Origin: Lysinibacillus_B sp036662795
GTDB taxonomy: Bacteria; Bacillota; Bacilli; Bacillales_A; Planococcaceae
Direction of reading: 5' to 3'
Length of the DNA stretch: 64,000 bases
Assembly: GCF_036662795.1 (NCBI RefSeq)
Contig: NZ_JBAFWZ010000004.1
Location: forward strand, 62,001-126,000
Shown: positions 24,268 through 33,326 of the stretch, piece after piece
Numbering within the stretch: the stretch's first letter is position 1
Layout of the letters: each line of letters starts with the position of its first letter
The notes under the pieces: model-generated
What the model saw: the letters and a program-made list of their open reading frames with translations, nothing else
The model's database searches: none
Told to the model about the DNA's origin: nothing
Translations under genes and position numbers: made by a program

Positions 24268-25413
24268 TTGAATACACAGCGTTGGATGAGTCAACGATTT
24301 TTTATGTTCTTTATGACATGGGGCGTGTTCCTTCCTTATTGGACAGGTTGGATGGTTAGCGAGAAAGGAATTACTGTTGCCGAGGCAAGTATCATTATGA
24401 GTACAGGATTAGTAGCAAGAGGAGTCTCTACCCTGTTTGCATATCCGTATTTTTCAAGAAGGATGAGTAGTAAAACATTGCTACAAGTAATGGCGATTGG
24501 GACACTTTTATCCGTACTACTATATATCCCAGCAGAATCGTATTCGAGCCTAATGATCGTAACAATTTCGATTCATATTTTTTATCCGACATTAATGCCG
24601 GCACTGGATAGTACAGCGAGCTTGCTCCTTATGCATAATCAATTGCAACATTATGGAAAAAGTCGGTCATGGGGCTCCATTGGGTTTGTTGTAGCTGGAT
24701 TAATATTAACTTTGTTTATTAGCTGGCTTGGTGATAGTGTAATCCTTTGGGCAATGTTACTTGGCACATTTGTCTTTACTGCACTTTCTATCATGAAGAC
24801 ACCAGCTATTTTAGCAGAAAAGCCGAACAAATCGGAGGACCAAGCTTCCTTAAAATCGATATTGAAAACGAAAAATCTATTGCTCTTATTAGTTGTTGTT
24901 ATGCTTTTACAAGGTGGACATGCAACGTATTATAGCTACGGCTACATGTACTTACAGCATATAGATACACCTACAATGATGATTGGTGTGATCCTAAATG
25001 TGGCCGTGCTAGCAGAAATAATATTTTTCTCAAAGGCAGACACAATGTTCCATAAATGGTCAGTAGGTAAGCTACTAGCCTTTGCATCAATTGGTGCAAC
25101 AGCTCGCTGGATTCTTGTCTTTCTGTTTCCGAGCATTCTCATTTTTACATTTACACAAGTTCTTCATGCATTATCCTTTGCCATGGGACACTTTGCATTC
25201 GTAAAATGGATTACAAAAAACATTTCGCCTTCAAGCATTCCATTAATCCAAGGCATTTATTCAGCTGTAGCTTTAAGCTGGGCAACAGCTGCCTTTACTT
25301 TGCTAGGGGGACAATTATTTGAAATCAATCCTCAATATGCATTTTTAGGAATGATCGTTTGCACGCTACCAGCAGCAGTATTATCGATTTATTTGACTAG
25401 GAAAGATAGTTGA
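24268..25413 (+). CDS. MFS transporter, HcaT-like group
   Basis: About 381 residues with about 12 membrane segments. The TTG at 24268 has GGAGGG eight bases upstream; an in-frame ATG at 24235 has no ribosome site. The N-terminus WMSQRFFMFFMTWGVFLPYWTGWMV and RSWGSIGFVVAGL after helix 4 fit the MFS_1-like/HcaT-type group, which includes aromatic acid and nucleoside permeases. The substrate cannot be read from the sequence. Divergent from the Crp-family regulator. Confidence 0.75.
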   Translation: MNTQRWMSQRFFMFFMTWGVFLPYWTGWMVSEKGITVAEASIIMSTGLVARGVSTLFAYPYFSRRMSSKTLLQVMAIGTLLSVLLYIPAESYSSLMIVTISIHIFYPTLMPALDSTASLLLMHNQLQHYGKSRSWGSIGFVVAGLILTLFISWLGDSVILWAMLLGTFVFTALSIMKTPAILAEKPNKSEDQASLKSILKTKNLLLLLVVVMLLQGGHATYYSYGYMYLQHIDTPTMMIGVILNVAVLAEIIFFSKADTMFHKWSVGKLLAFASIGATARWILVFLFPSILIFTFTQVLHALSFAMGHFAFVKWITKNISPSSIPLIQGIYSAVALSWATAAFTLLGGQLFEINPQYAFLGMIVCTLPAAVLSIYLTRKDS

Positions 25414-25484
25414 CCCTATTACTCCACAAAGAACTATATTCTAAACTTTATAGCGTATAATTTTAGGAATCCATATAAGTAATA

Positions 25485-25703
25485 GAGGCTGGGACTAAAC
25501 CCGAAAACACCATTTTTCTCAACGAGAATGGTGTTTTCTTAGTATAAAGAAAATTGATTTCCGTTCCGGGGACGCTTTCTGGGGGAACGGCCTGAGTCTG
25601 TAGTCTCAGGCTTCGCGCTTCTCTACAATCAATTTATAAAGTAGCAGATTCTTATTGTAGGTTTACAATGATTTCTATAATAATTTTACCTATGTCCCAG
25701 CCT
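25485..25703. repeat. Intergenic repeat element, copy 1
   Basis: It begins GAGGCTGGGAC and ends GTCCCAGCC, so the ends are inverted repeats. Inside, GAAAACACCATTTTTCTC pairs with GAGAATGGTGTTTTC, and a GC-rich core (TTCCGTTCCGGGGACGC) is followed by CTACAATCAATTTAT. A near-identical element in opposite orientation lies at 40058-40301; copy 1 lacks about 25-30 bases in the core. It fills the 25414-25709 gap. Confidence 0.85.
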
Positions 25704-25709
25704 TTTCAA

Positions 25710-26120
25710 TTATAGACAAGCTGGGCATTTACCATAAATCTCAAATTTATGTGCTTCAATACTATAGCCCGGAAGCTTTTCACCTAGCATTTCCATCGGG
25801 CATAACGATAATTCCTTTACATCACCGCAATCATTACAAATAAAATGATGATGGTGGTGATCTGATTCACAATGCATTCGGAAATTCCGCTCACCATTTA
25901 GCTCTGTTTCATCTAAAATACCAAGCTCAACGAAGGTTGCTAAGTTACGATAAATCGTATCAAAGCTCATACCAGGAAAATCAGGCTTCAAAACAGACAA
26001 CAGATCGCGAGCCGTTAAATATTTATTTGAATCGGCAAACATACCTAAAATGAGCTCACGTTTATCCGTCTTTTTATATCCATTCTCTTTTAAAATCTCC
26101 CATGCTCGCGTTACGTTCAT
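25710..26120 (-). CDS. zur: Fur-family zinc uptake regulator
   Basis: A 136-residue Fur-family repressor. The winged-helix DNA-binding domain includes GYKKTDKRELILGMF and MSFDTIYRNLATFVELGIL. The metal region has a His-rich stretch ESDHHHHHFICNDCGDV and two C-x2-C motifs (CNDC, CPAC), as in Zur. It is the last gene of a znuC-znuB-zur unit, with a 4-base ATGA overlap to znuB. A Zur-box-like sequence lies upstream of znuC, so it likely autoregulates the operon in response to zinc. Zur (yqfV) occupies the same place in the B. subtilis order. Confidence 0.93.
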   Translation of the reverse strand: MNVTRAWEILKENGYKKTDKRELILGMFADSNKYLTARDLLSVLKPDFPGMSFDTIYRNLATFVELGILDETELNGERNFRMHCESDHHHHHFICNDCGDVKELSLCPMEMLGEKLPGYSIEAHKFEIYGKCPACL

Positions 26121-26977
26121 CGCGAAGACACCCCTTTAGCTGTAAATTGTACGAATAATTTTTTTGCTAAAATGACAAAGAGTAAAATAAGTATAGAAGT
26201 GACAACAATCGTTCCACCAGGTGCTAAGTCTAAATAAAACGCACTCACTAGCCCTACTATAACTGCTAATTCACCAAAAACAATAGCGTAAAAGATAGCC
26301 TCTTTGAAGCCTCTTGCTAAACGCATCGCCGCGGCAACTGGTAGTGTCATTAAACTCGAAACAAGTAAAATCCCAACAATGCGCATACTTGCTGCTATAA
26401 CGAGCGCCACGACAACCATAAATAATAAATGAATCCACTTCGCTGGTAAGCCACTCGCCTTTGCATACTCCTCGTCAAAGGACAATACAAAAAGCTCCTT
26501 AAAGAAGGCAAATAAAAATAACAGAACGATTCCTGCAATCGCCAGAACAACGTATAAATCCTGTCTTGAAACAGCCGATACAGAACCAAATAAATAACTC
26601 ATCAAGTCTGTACTAAAGCCACTAGCTAACGAAATAAAGATCGCACTTAAGCCAATCCCTCCAGACATAATAATCGGTATCGCTAGCTCCTCATAATGCT
26701 TATATAGTCGGCGTAATCGTTCAATTAAAACGGAGCCACTTACTGCAGCTACGATTCCTAAATATATAGGATTTAACAGTGCAAGCCCTACGAAGGTTTG
26801 ACTTAAATATAGACTACCTGCAATCCCAGCAAGCGTGACATGTGATAGTGCATCTGCAATTAAAGAAAGTCGTCGTACTACGATAAACAGACCAAGAAGC
26901 GGTGCAATGACCCCTATAATAAGCCCTGAGAAAAAGGCGTTTTGTAAAAACTCATAATGTAAAATTGCTTCAATCAT
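26117..26977 (-). CDS. znuB: Zinc ABC transporter permease
   Basis: A 286-residue ABC-3 family permease with about eight membrane segments. Family signatures: the N-terminal EFLQNAFFSGLIIGVIAPLLGLFIVVRRLSLIADALSHVTLAG and the EEYAKASGLPAKW loop contacting the ATPase. It belongs to the zinc/manganese importers (ZnuB/AdcB). The overlap with zur and the Zur-like box upstream make zinc the likely substrate. No binding-protein gene (znuA) is in this unit. Confidence 0.9.
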   Translation of the reverse strand: MIEAILHYEFLQNAFFSGLIIGVIAPLLGLFIVVRRLSLIADALSHVTLAGIAGSLYLSQTFVGLALLNPIYLGIVAAVSGSVLIERLRRLYKHYEELAIPIIMSGGIGLSAIFISLASGFSTDLMSYLFGSVSAVSRQDLYVVLAIAGIVLLFLFAFFKELFVLSFDEEYAKASGLPAKWIHLLFMVVVALVIAASMRIVGILLVSSLMTLPVAAAMRLARGFKEAIFYAIVFGELAVIVGLVSAFYLDLAPGGTIVVTSILILLFVILAKKLFVQFTAKGVSSR

Positions 26978-26991
26978 TGTTGCCTTCTCCT

Positions 26992-27738
26992 TTAGTGAAT
27001 CTTTCGAACACTGTGTCCATACCAGGCATCAAGCTCGCCCTGACTAATCGTGTCAAAATCATTTTTATAACCATGGAAATGGATCGTCTGATTTAAGCAG
27101 GCTACATGGCTAATACGATTAGACACCGTATCAACATCATGTGTGACTAAAATCATCGTAATCTGTTGTTCCTCATTTAGCTTTGCTAGCATATCATAAA
27201 ATGCTTGCACATTTTCATGGTCAATTCCGACAGTTGGTTCATCTAAAATAAGCAACTTCGGCTGTGCCACTAGGGCTCTTGCAATGAATACACGCTGCTG
27301 TTGACCACCAGAAAGCTGACCAATATTTCGCTTCGCAAAATGCTCCATACCGACAGCCTCTAACGCTTTTTGTACTCGTTTATTGGCATCTACTGGCAAA
27401 CGTTTTAGAAGACCCGTTTTTTTAGCAAGACCGCTTTTGACTACTTCCTGAACAGTTGCAGGGAAGCCCGAGTTAAAGGCATTTGATTTTTGAGACACAT
27501 AACCAATAAGCTCACGATTTTTAAATGCTAGAGAGGTTTGCCCAAAAAGCTCGATTTCCCCAGACATTGGCTTTAACAATCCTAATATTATTTTTAGCAG
27601 GGTTGATTTACCCGACCCATTTGGACCAAGTAACGCAAGAAAATCCCCTTCCTCTACTCGGAATGAGATGTTTTTTAGCACCTGCGTATAATCATATTGA
27701 AATGACACATTTTTTAATTCAATAATCGTTTTTGTCAT
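26992..27738 (-). CDS. znuC: Zinc ABC transporter ATP-binding protein
   Basis: A 248-residue ABC ATPase: Walker A GPNGSGKSTLL, signature LSGGQQQRVFIARAL, Walker B KLLILDEPTVGID, H-loop ILVTHDVD. It belongs to the metal-chelate/ZnuC group and energises the ZnuB permease encoded 14 bp downstream. It is first in the operon behind a Zur-box-like site. Confidence 0.92.
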   Translation of the reverse strand: MTKTIIELKNVSFQYDYTQVLKNISFRVEEGDFLALLGPNGSGKSTLLKIILGLLKPMSGEIELFGQTSLAFKNRELIGYVSQKSNAFNSGFPATVQEVVKSGLAKKTGLLKRLPVDANKRVQKALEAVGMEHFAKRNIGQLSGGQQQRVFIARALVAQPKLLILDEPTVGIDHENVQAFYDMLAKLNEEQQITMILVTHDVDTVSNRISHVACLNQTIHFHGYKNDFDTISQGELDAWYGHSVRKIH

Positions 27739-27755
27739 TGTTTTCTCTTCTTTCT

Positions 27756-27776
27756 AATTCAAAATCATTACGATTT
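27756..27776. promoter_or_regulatory. Zur box upstream of znuC
   Basis: The right half ATTACGATTT is a perfect match to the Bacillus Zur operator half. The left half (AATTCAAAAT) matches seven of ten bases. It lies 18-38 bp upstream of the znuC start, between znuC and the divergent DUF2624 gene. Confidence 0.75.
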
Positions 27777-27840
27777 ACATTTTGTAAGTATAGTGGAAAG
27801 ACTCTGATTTGTAAAGGCTATTGCTTGAAAGGATGAAATT

Positions 27841-28092
27841 GTGAAACAGGTTGAATTATTCAATTATTTAAACAATGCTCCTATCGATGAGGCGCGTAAA
27901 TTTGCAAGGAAAAATGGTATTGAGTTATCGGCTGCTGAGGTAGAAAAGCTACGTTATATTTTCCGAGATGCATCCGTCGTATGGGTCATAACAGGAATTC
28001 CGGAGACCCATCTTCGCGCAACAAAAAAACTACTCGGAAAAGAGCGCTTTAAAGTGATTGAAAAATTACTACTAGAGAAAAATGTCCGTTAA
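27841..28092 (+). CDS. DUF2624 family small protein (YqfT-like)
   Basis: An 83-residue soluble protein starting at a GTG with GAAAGGATG upstream. MKQVELFNYLNNAPIDEARKFARKNGIELSAAEVEKL and the lysine-rich C-terminal helix fit DUF2624. In B. subtilis yqfT sits next to zur and nfo, as here. Function unknown. It is divergent from the zinc operon. Confidence 0.75.
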   Translation: MKQVELFNYLNNAPIDEARKFARKNGIELSAAEVEKLRYIFRDASVVWVITGIPETHLRATKKLLGKERFKVIEKLLLEKNVR

Positions 28093-28175
28093 GAATGTGA
28101 AAGCACCCTTTTTAGCCCCGACAAGCGCTGGAGCTAAACACGGCTTGAACTCAAAAATTTATACTTATCTTATAA

Positions 28176-28202
28176 AAAAGCGCCGTCATTGTCGGCGCTT
28201 TT
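28176..28202. terminator. Bidirectional terminator
   Basis: AAAAGCGCCG / CGGCGCTTTT around a 7-nt loop, between the DUF2624 gene and the convergent GlnR-like gene. Confidence 0.85.
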
Positions 28203-28204
28203 AA

Positions 28205-28534
28205 TTATGATTGCTCTAACTCTTCTTCAATCATTTTTCGGAAGTTTATATCTTGCAATCTTCTTCCTTTATACATTTTTGAATTTGCTTCTTTTTTTAA
28301 AGAGAAAACTATTTTAATCCCAGCTATATTAATCCCCTGCTCAAGTAACTCTTGAATTTCAAGAAGTTCATCAATATTGTTTAAAGAATATAAACGACGA
28401 TTTCCATCCGGACGTAAAGGTTCAATTAAATGGTGCTCCTCGTAGTAACGGATTTGTCTTGCAGTTAAATTCGTTAGCCCCATGACGGTGCTAATAGGTA
28501 ACAATGGTATCGCTCTGCGCTTATCTTTATACAT
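28205..28534 (-). CDS. MerR-family regulator of the GlnR/TnrA group
   Basis: I start it at the ATG at 28534 (MYKDKRRAIPLLP), preceded by AAGGTGAG; 109 residues. LTNLTARQIRYYEEHHLIEP with GNRRLYSLNNIDELLEIQELLEQGINIAGIK is the winged-helix of GlnR/TnrA. The short C-terminal tail (NFRKMIEEELEQS) resembles the GlnR tail that binds feedback-inhibited glutamine synthetase. No glnA is adjacent, unlike the usual glnR-glnA pair, so it may be a paralogue. A perfect GlnR/TnrA consensus box lies upstream at 28597-28613, suggesting autoregulation. Confidence 0.75.
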   Translation of the reverse strand: MYKDKRRAIPLLPISTVMGLTNLTARQIRYYEEHHLIEPLRPDGNRRLYSLNNIDELLEIQELLEQGINIAGIKIVFSLKKEANSKMYKGRRLQDINFRKMIEEELEQS

Positions 28535-28596
28535 TGAACTCACCTCACCTTTCACACTTTTTACGATAAATGATGCTAAACATAACATCAACAAAA

Positions 28597-28613
28597 TGTT
28601 AGATTTTATAACA
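28597..28613. promoter_or_regulatory. GlnR/TnrA box (TGTNA-N7-TNACA)
   Basis: TGTTAGATTTTATAACA matches the published GlnR/TnrA operator consensus at every fixed position. It lies about 63 bp upstream of the GlnR-like gene's start. Confidence 0.7.
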
Positions 28614-28756
28614 TAGCTATTTTCGAACGGTTTTATCTACTATTGGTATATAAAAAAGCTGCCCTAAAACATCCGCTTTGATAGCGCTTCCTCATAACTG
28701 TATTTATCATTTTTAGCTCAATAATTCCCGACCTATTTTTGTCACATTTTTAAAAA

Positions 28757-28797
28757 CAAAAAACGAACCCCTCAACCTGTGAGAGGCTCGTTTTTCT
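28757..28797. terminator. Terminator after the carboxypeptidase gene
   Basis: AAAACGAACCCCTCA / TGAGAGGCTCGTTTTT around a short loop, with T-runs on both strands, directly after the minus-strand gene. Confidence 0.8.
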
Positions 28798-28798
28798 G

Positions 28799-30238
28799 TT
28801 AATATTTTTTAATAATGTGCCAGACAATGTCATCAATTTCTTTAATTGCCTCTCTTGTTCCGTTTTCTGTCATAATCGAAAAAATATAATGATTATTCTC
28901 CATTGTTGTAATGTAGCCAGAGAGCGTATAGACGCCTTCAATATTGCCTGTTTTTGCGACCACACGATTGAGTAATGTGCTATCCTTAAATCGATTTCGC
29001 AATGTACCACCTATCAGACGCTCCTTTTGCCCTCCTACCGGTAATGAATGAAAAAAAGTCTCATACGAAGATGCACCCTGAACTTTAAAGAGAAGAGATG
29101 TTAAGGAGTTAGCCGTTACCCGATTCCTATGAGACATTCCCGAACCATCTTCAAAAGTCCAATCTGTCGTATTGATTCGTATTTGCTCCCCATACTCTCG
29201 TAGCACCTTTAAGCCTGTATTTGTTTCGCCAACTCCGTAAACCTCCGCTCCTAAGGTTTTCACAAAAATATCGGCCATACTATTATTACTTAATTTCATA
29301 AAAACTGGCATCATTTCTTTTAATGTTTGAGAACGCTTTGTATAGATGCGGGTTGCGTTCTTTGGAACCTTTTTTCTTGTGACTATAGAATCTTTATTGA
29401 TTAGAATCCCTTGCTCACTTAACGCTGCTTTCATGGCGTGTAACGTATTGATTGTTGGATCATGAACAGTAACCCACTTTTTCGATATATCATGCATAGG
29501 AATATTACCTGAAAGAATTATTTCATTTGAGCGAAATCTACGCTTAACTTCTATCGTATTCTCTTCGTTTCCCTTTACAGTTTTTGTTAGATTCGTAATA
29601 CTCATTCCACTAATATTTGGTATCACTTTGTACGAGCCATTTTGTCCGATTTCTGTTGGGCTAACTTCAACAACTATTGTAGCGGCATCAAACTCCTCTG
29701 TTGGCGATAGCACAAGTGCTGAGGTTCTTGCAGCAAAATAATCGCTTTCGTCAATTTTTTTAATGCCTGGTGTCAGTTCTTCACCTGAAAAATACGTGTC
29801 ATCTCCATAAATATCTCCATATATTTTTTCAATGCCATATCCTTTTAATATTTGAGCAAACATTTCTAAATCACTGTATTGAAGGGTCGGGTCACCGCTC
29901 CCCTTTACATAAACATTACCATATAGTGAAGAATGGAATAATAGACCATCAATATACAACTCGGTCTTATAACGATAAGATTCTCCTAAAACCTGTAAGG
30001 AAGCTGCACCCGTTAATAATTTCAAATTAGAGGCAGGCTTACGTTTTATATCTCCATTAAATGAATAGACTAATTTACCATCGCTTGCCTTACGAAGAGA
30101 AACGGAGACAGAAGATGAAGTGATCTTCTTTGTTACCTCTGAATCTAAATTTACTGTAGAGCTTGCATAAGCAGGTAAAGTAGTAGCGAACAATACAAGG
30201 ACAAATATCCATATACTAATTTTTAATTTCACGTTCAT
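28799..30238 (-). CDS. dacC: Secreted D-alanyl-D-alanine carboxypeptidase/endopeptidase (S13, PBP4-like)
   Basis: A 479-residue exported protein with a signal peptide (IWIFVLVLFATTLPAYA, cleavage near residue 26). The three penicillin-binding motifs of the S13 family are present: S70-N-L-K73, S317-N-N319 and K429-T-G431. The insertion between the first two motifs is typical of PBP4/DacC. It trims pentapeptides or cross-links in peptidoglycan outside the membrane. It is not in the B. subtilis order at this point, so it is an addition to the conserved block. All catalytic motifs appear intact. Confidence 0.9.
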   Translation of the reverse strand: MNVKLKISIWIFVLVLFATTLPAYASSTVNLDSEVTKKITSSSVSVSLRKASDGKLVYSFNGDIKRKPASNLKLLTGAASLQVLGESYRYKTELYIDGLLFHSSLYGNVYVKGSGDPTLQYSDLEMFAQILKGYGIEKIYGDIYGDDTYFSGEELTPGIKKIDESDYFAARTSALVLSPTEEFDAATIVVEVSPTEIGQNGSYKVIPNISGMSITNLTKTVKGNEENTIEVKRRFRSNEIILSGNIPMHDISKKWVTVHDPTINTLHAMKAALSEQGILINKDSIVTRKKVPKNATRIYTKRSQTLKEMMPVFMKLSNNSMADIFVKTLGAEVYGVGETNTGLKVLREYGEQIRINTTDWTFEDGSGMSHRNRVTANSLTSLLFKVQGASSYETFFHSLPVGGQKERLIGGTLRNRFKDSTLLNRVVAKTGNIEGVYTLSGYITTMENNHYIFSIMTENGTREAIKEIDDIVWHIIKKY

Positions 30239-30404
30239 AAAATCCCCCAGAATTGGCGTACTTTTTATATAAGGTGCGCCATTTTTGGGAAAATAAACGT
30301 AGAAAAAATAATTCTTTAAAAAAGCAATCTTTCTATAATTAGGCTTGGTAATCGCCCGTTTTTATACAACTTCATAGAGTAAATTCGAGATTAACGACAA
30401 AATA

Positions 30405-30435
30405 AGCCGAACTAATACAAAATATTAGTTCGGCT
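30405..30435 (-). terminator. Terminator of the cshB-nfo unit
   Basis: Perfect 13-bp stem AGCCGAACTAATA / TATTAGTTCGGCT with a 5-nt loop, followed on the minus strand by TATTTTG. Confidence 0.85.
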
Positions 30436-30472
30436 CACTTTAGCTCGAGATAATTAAATCTCTGTATTTAAT

Positions 30473-31360
30473 TTATACTCGCAATGACTCTAATACATCT
30501 GGCTGGAACTGCCCTTCACGTAGCATCGCAATTTCAACTTTATACGGCGCTTTTTTATTTTTTGCATCCTCACCAACAAATGGTGTTTCTAAAATTTTCG
30601 GAATGTGTGTTAACTGGTCATGGTGCACGATAGATTTTAGTGCATCGAAGCCAATTTCACCAAAGCCGATGTTTTCATGACGGTCCTTTGCTGCACCGCG
30701 CACATTTTTAGAATCGTTAATATGAAGCACCTTTAAACGATCAAGACCAATAATTTTATCAAATTCATTTAAGACACCATCAAAATCTTCTACAATATTA
30801 TAGCCAGCATCATGTACGTGACAAGTATCTAGGCATACCGATAATCGCTCGTTATTTGTCACGCCATCAATGATTCTTGCAAGCTCATCAAATGTACGAC
30901 CAACTTCTGAGCCTTTCCCTGCCATTGTTTCAAGCGCAATTTGAACAGGATAGTCCTGAGATAACACTTCATTTAAACCTTCTACAATTTTGGCAATTCC
31001 TGCATCCACACCAGCGCCTACGTGTGCTCCTGGATGAAGAACAATTTGCGTTGCCTCTAATGCTGCAGTTCGCTTAATTTCCTCTTGCAGGAAGTCTACG
31101 CCAAGCTGGAATGTTTCAGGCTTTGTTGTATTTCCAAGATTAATAATATAGGGTGCATGTACAACGATATTCGATAAACCATTCTCCTTCATATGAAGAA
31201 GACCGTTCATAATGTTTAATTCGGCAATTGGTTTACGTCGAGTGTTTTGTGGCGCACCTGTATAAATCATAAATGTATTAGCGCCGTATGATAATGCTTC
31301 CTCACTTGCGCCAAGAAGCATTTTTTTCCCGCTCATTGATACGTGAGAACCTAGCAACAT
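30473..31360 (-). CDS. nfo: Deoxyribonuclease IV (AP endonuclease)
   Basis: A 295-residue TIM-barrel AP endonuclease of the EndoIV type. Metal-site segments are visible: GSHVSMSGKK, FMIYTGAPQNTRR, VVHAPYIINLGN, IVLHPGAHVGAG, IALETMAGKG, VCLDTCHVHDAGY, LHINDSKNVRGAAKDRHENIGFG and ILETPFVGED. These supply the three-zinc ligands. It cuts at abasic sites in base excision repair. It lies 12 bp behind cshB and is cotranscribed, as yqfS follows yqfR in B. subtilis. Confidence 0.97.
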   Translation of the reverse strand: MLLGSHVSMSGKKMLLGASEEALSYGANTFMIYTGAPQNTRRKPIAELNIMNGLLHMKENGLSNIVVHAPYIINLGNTTKPETFQLGVDFLQEEIKRTAALEATQIVLHPGAHVGAGVDAGIAKIVEGLNEVLSQDYPVQIALETMAGKGSEVGRTFDELARIIDGVTNNERLSVCLDTCHVHDAGYNIVEDFDGVLNEFDKIIGLDRLKVLHINDSKNVRGAAKDRHENIGFGEIGFDALKSIVHHDQLTHIPKILETPFVGEDAKNKKAPYKVEIAMLREGQFQPDVLESLRV

Positions 31361-31372
31361 CCTTACTTCCCC

Positions 31373-32674
31373 CTACTTTTTACCGCGATTTTTTAAGCGA
31401 CGTTCACGTTTTTTAATTTTTTCCATTTCCCATTTCATGTTACGTTTGTAACCTGGCTTAACTTTTTTCGGCTTACGCACTAATGCCTTAGCTTTCGCAT
31501 CAATTTCGTTTTCCTGCTTCACACGATTTTTACGTTGATGACGATCCTTTAGCTCTGTCCATTCACCGTTTTTAACATCTTTTTGTACGAAAGGAATACC
31601 CATCTTCTCCACTCGAGCTAGTGCATCCTCATCCTCTGGCTGGAATAGCGTAATGGCCGTTCCTTTATTGCCTGCACGCGCAGTACGACCTACACGATGG
31701 ACAAAGAACTCTAAGTCTTCTGGAATTTCATAGTTAATAACATGGGAAATACCTTGGATGTCAATTCCACGAGCAGCTAAGTCAGTTGCTACAATGTATT
31801 GGAATTCTAAATCACGAATTTGCTTCATCATTTTTTTGCGATCACGAGGACTTAAATCTCCGTGAATTTGTCCTGCACGAATGCCTTGCTCCGATAAATA
31901 ACCCGCCACAGACTCTGCAGTTTTACGTGTATTACAGAAAATAACCGCTAAAAACGGGTTAATTCCTTTAATTACATCTAGCAGGCGGCTATTTCTTGAT
32001 TTTGAACGTACTGGTACTAACACAAAATCAATATTTTCCGCCACAGGTCGCTTATCATTCATACTAATATGAACTGGCGAATCCATATATTTTTTTAAGA
32101 ATGGCTGTAATTTTTCAGGAATAGTCGCTGAGAATACAAACATTTCTAGCTTATCCGGCATGTGCGAAGCGAACCCATCAATATCCTCGATAAAGCCCAT
32201 ATCAAATGCTAAGTCAGCTTCATCCACAACTAAAACCGGCGCCGTATGAACAAGTAAGGCACCTTCTTTTACTAAATCCTTAATACGACCTGGAGTACCT
32301 ACTACGATATGTGGCTGCGTTTTTAATTTGTCAATAGAGCGTTGTTTGTCCGTTCCACCGATAAATAACTTCGCTCCAATATTTGTTTCTTCTATTAACT
32401 GGTTTAGTGCATCGAAAATTTGCTGTGCAAGCTCACGTGTTGGGGACGTAATAACCGCTTGTACCTCTTGTTTTTCTTCTTGAATTCGCTCTACTATTGG
32501 TAAAAGGAAGCTATGTGTTTTCCCTGTTCCTGTATGTGCTTGTCCGATTGCACTCTTCCCTTTTAATACGAGTGGAATCATTTCTTTCTGAATTGGTGTC
32601 GGTTCTGTAAAGCCTAGTTTTGCAATGGCGTCCTGCAAAAATGGCTTAAATTGATAATCTGTATATTTCGACAT
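31373..32674 (-). CDS. cshB: DEAD-box RNA helicase
   Basis: A 433-residue helicase with all standard motifs: Q motif (FTEPTPIQKEMIP), motif I AHTGTGKT, Ia SPTRELAQQ, motif II VDEAD, motif III FSATIP, IV region VIFCNTRKTAE, V ATDLAARGID and VI HRVGRTARAG. The C-terminus is Lys/Arg-rich (MKWEMEKIKKRERRLKNRGKK), suited to RNA binding. The synteny (yqfR) and length fit CshB, which is linked to cold growth and mRNA/ribosome handling. First gene of the cshB-nfo unit. Confidence 0.93.
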   Translation of the reverse strand: MSKYTDYQFKPFLQDAIAKLGFTEPTPIQKEMIPLVLKGKSAIGQAHTGTGKTHSFLLPIVERIQEEKQEVQAVITSPTRELAQQIFDALNQLIEETNIGAKLFIGGTDKQRSIDKLKTQPHIVVGTPGRIKDLVKEGALLVHTAPVLVVDEADLAFDMGFIEDIDGFASHMPDKLEMFVFSATIPEKLQPFLKKYMDSPVHISMNDKRPVAENIDFVLVPVRSKSRNSRLLDVIKGINPFLAVIFCNTRKTAESVAGYLSEQGIRAGQIHGDLSPRDRKKMMKQIRDLEFQYIVATDLAARGIDIQGISHVINYEIPEDLEFFVHRVGRTARAGNKGTAITLFQPEDEDALARVEKMGIPFVQKDVKNGEWTELKDRHQRKNRVKQENEIDAKAKALVRKPKKVKPGYKRNMKWEMEKIKKRERRLKNRGKK

Positions 32675-32796
32675 TTTTCGTACCTCCTACATCTAACCTA
32701 TTGTACCATGAATCGTACATTTAAGTGACCATCTGCATACTATAGCTTTAAAAGAACACTTTCGTCAAATAATAGTGTGAATGAAGGGAGAAAAGT

Positions 32797-33240
32797 ATGT
32801 ATCCAGGTTCATTTTACCGTCAATTTCCATATGCAGGAATGCCTATGCCTATGAGAATGCCTACAGGAGCGCCTATGGGTATACCAATGAGAATGCCAAT
32901 TTCACCTATACAACCATTCCAACAAATGTCACAACTTCAATCATTCCAGCAAATGGCACCTCAAGCATCTCGGCTTGATCAATTTCTACAAACAACAGAC
33001 AAATTAATGAAAACAGCAGAGCAGTATGGACCTTATGTTCAGCAGGCCGTACCTCTAATGAGAAATTTGCCGGCTTTATATAATCTTTATAAAGGATTCA
33101 AAGGTCTTCCGAATGAAGAAAATATTGATCAGGCAGCTGCAGCATCCCCACAACCATCGCCATCACCAGCACCGAACCGTAGAGAACAGGTTCAAGCGTA
33201 TGAACAAAGACCATCCTTACCTAGAATATATCAGCCATAG
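32797..33240 (+). CDS. YqfQ/VrrA-like Pro- and Met-rich protein
   Basis: A 147-residue low-complexity protein. The N-terminus carries short M-P repeats (AGMPMPMRMPTGAPMGIPMRM) and a Gln-rich stretch. The middle (DQFLQTTDKLMKTAEQYGPYVQQAVPLMRNLPALYNLYKGFK) is the conserved helical core of YqfQ/VrrA proteins. The tail is Pro/Ser-rich. The ATG at 32797 follows AAGGGAG. It sits between cshB and ispH exactly as yqfQ does. In B. subtilis YqfQ is a sporulation-associated protein; the role here is inferred. The number of M-P repeats may vary between strains. Confidence 0.75.
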   Translation: MYPGSFYRQFPYAGMPMPMRMPTGAPMGIPMRMPISPIQPFQQMSQLQSFQQMAPQASRLDQFLQTTDKLMKTAEQYGPYVQQAVPLMRNLPALYNLYKGFKGLPNEENIDQAAAASPQPSPSPAPNRREQVQAYEQRPSLPRIYQP

Positions 33241-33247
33241 CTCAGAT

Positions 33248-33297
33248 AAGGTGACCGAAAAATCGTTAAGCTACGATCTTTTAGGTCACCTTTCTTT
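33248..33297 (+). terminator. Terminator after the yqfQ-like gene
   Basis: AAGGTGACC / GGTCACCTT with an inner AAAATCGT / ACGATCTTTT arm, followed by TCTTTCTT. Confidence 0.75.
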
Positions 33298-33326
33298 CTT
33301 CTACATAGTGTTCTCAGAATGATTCT

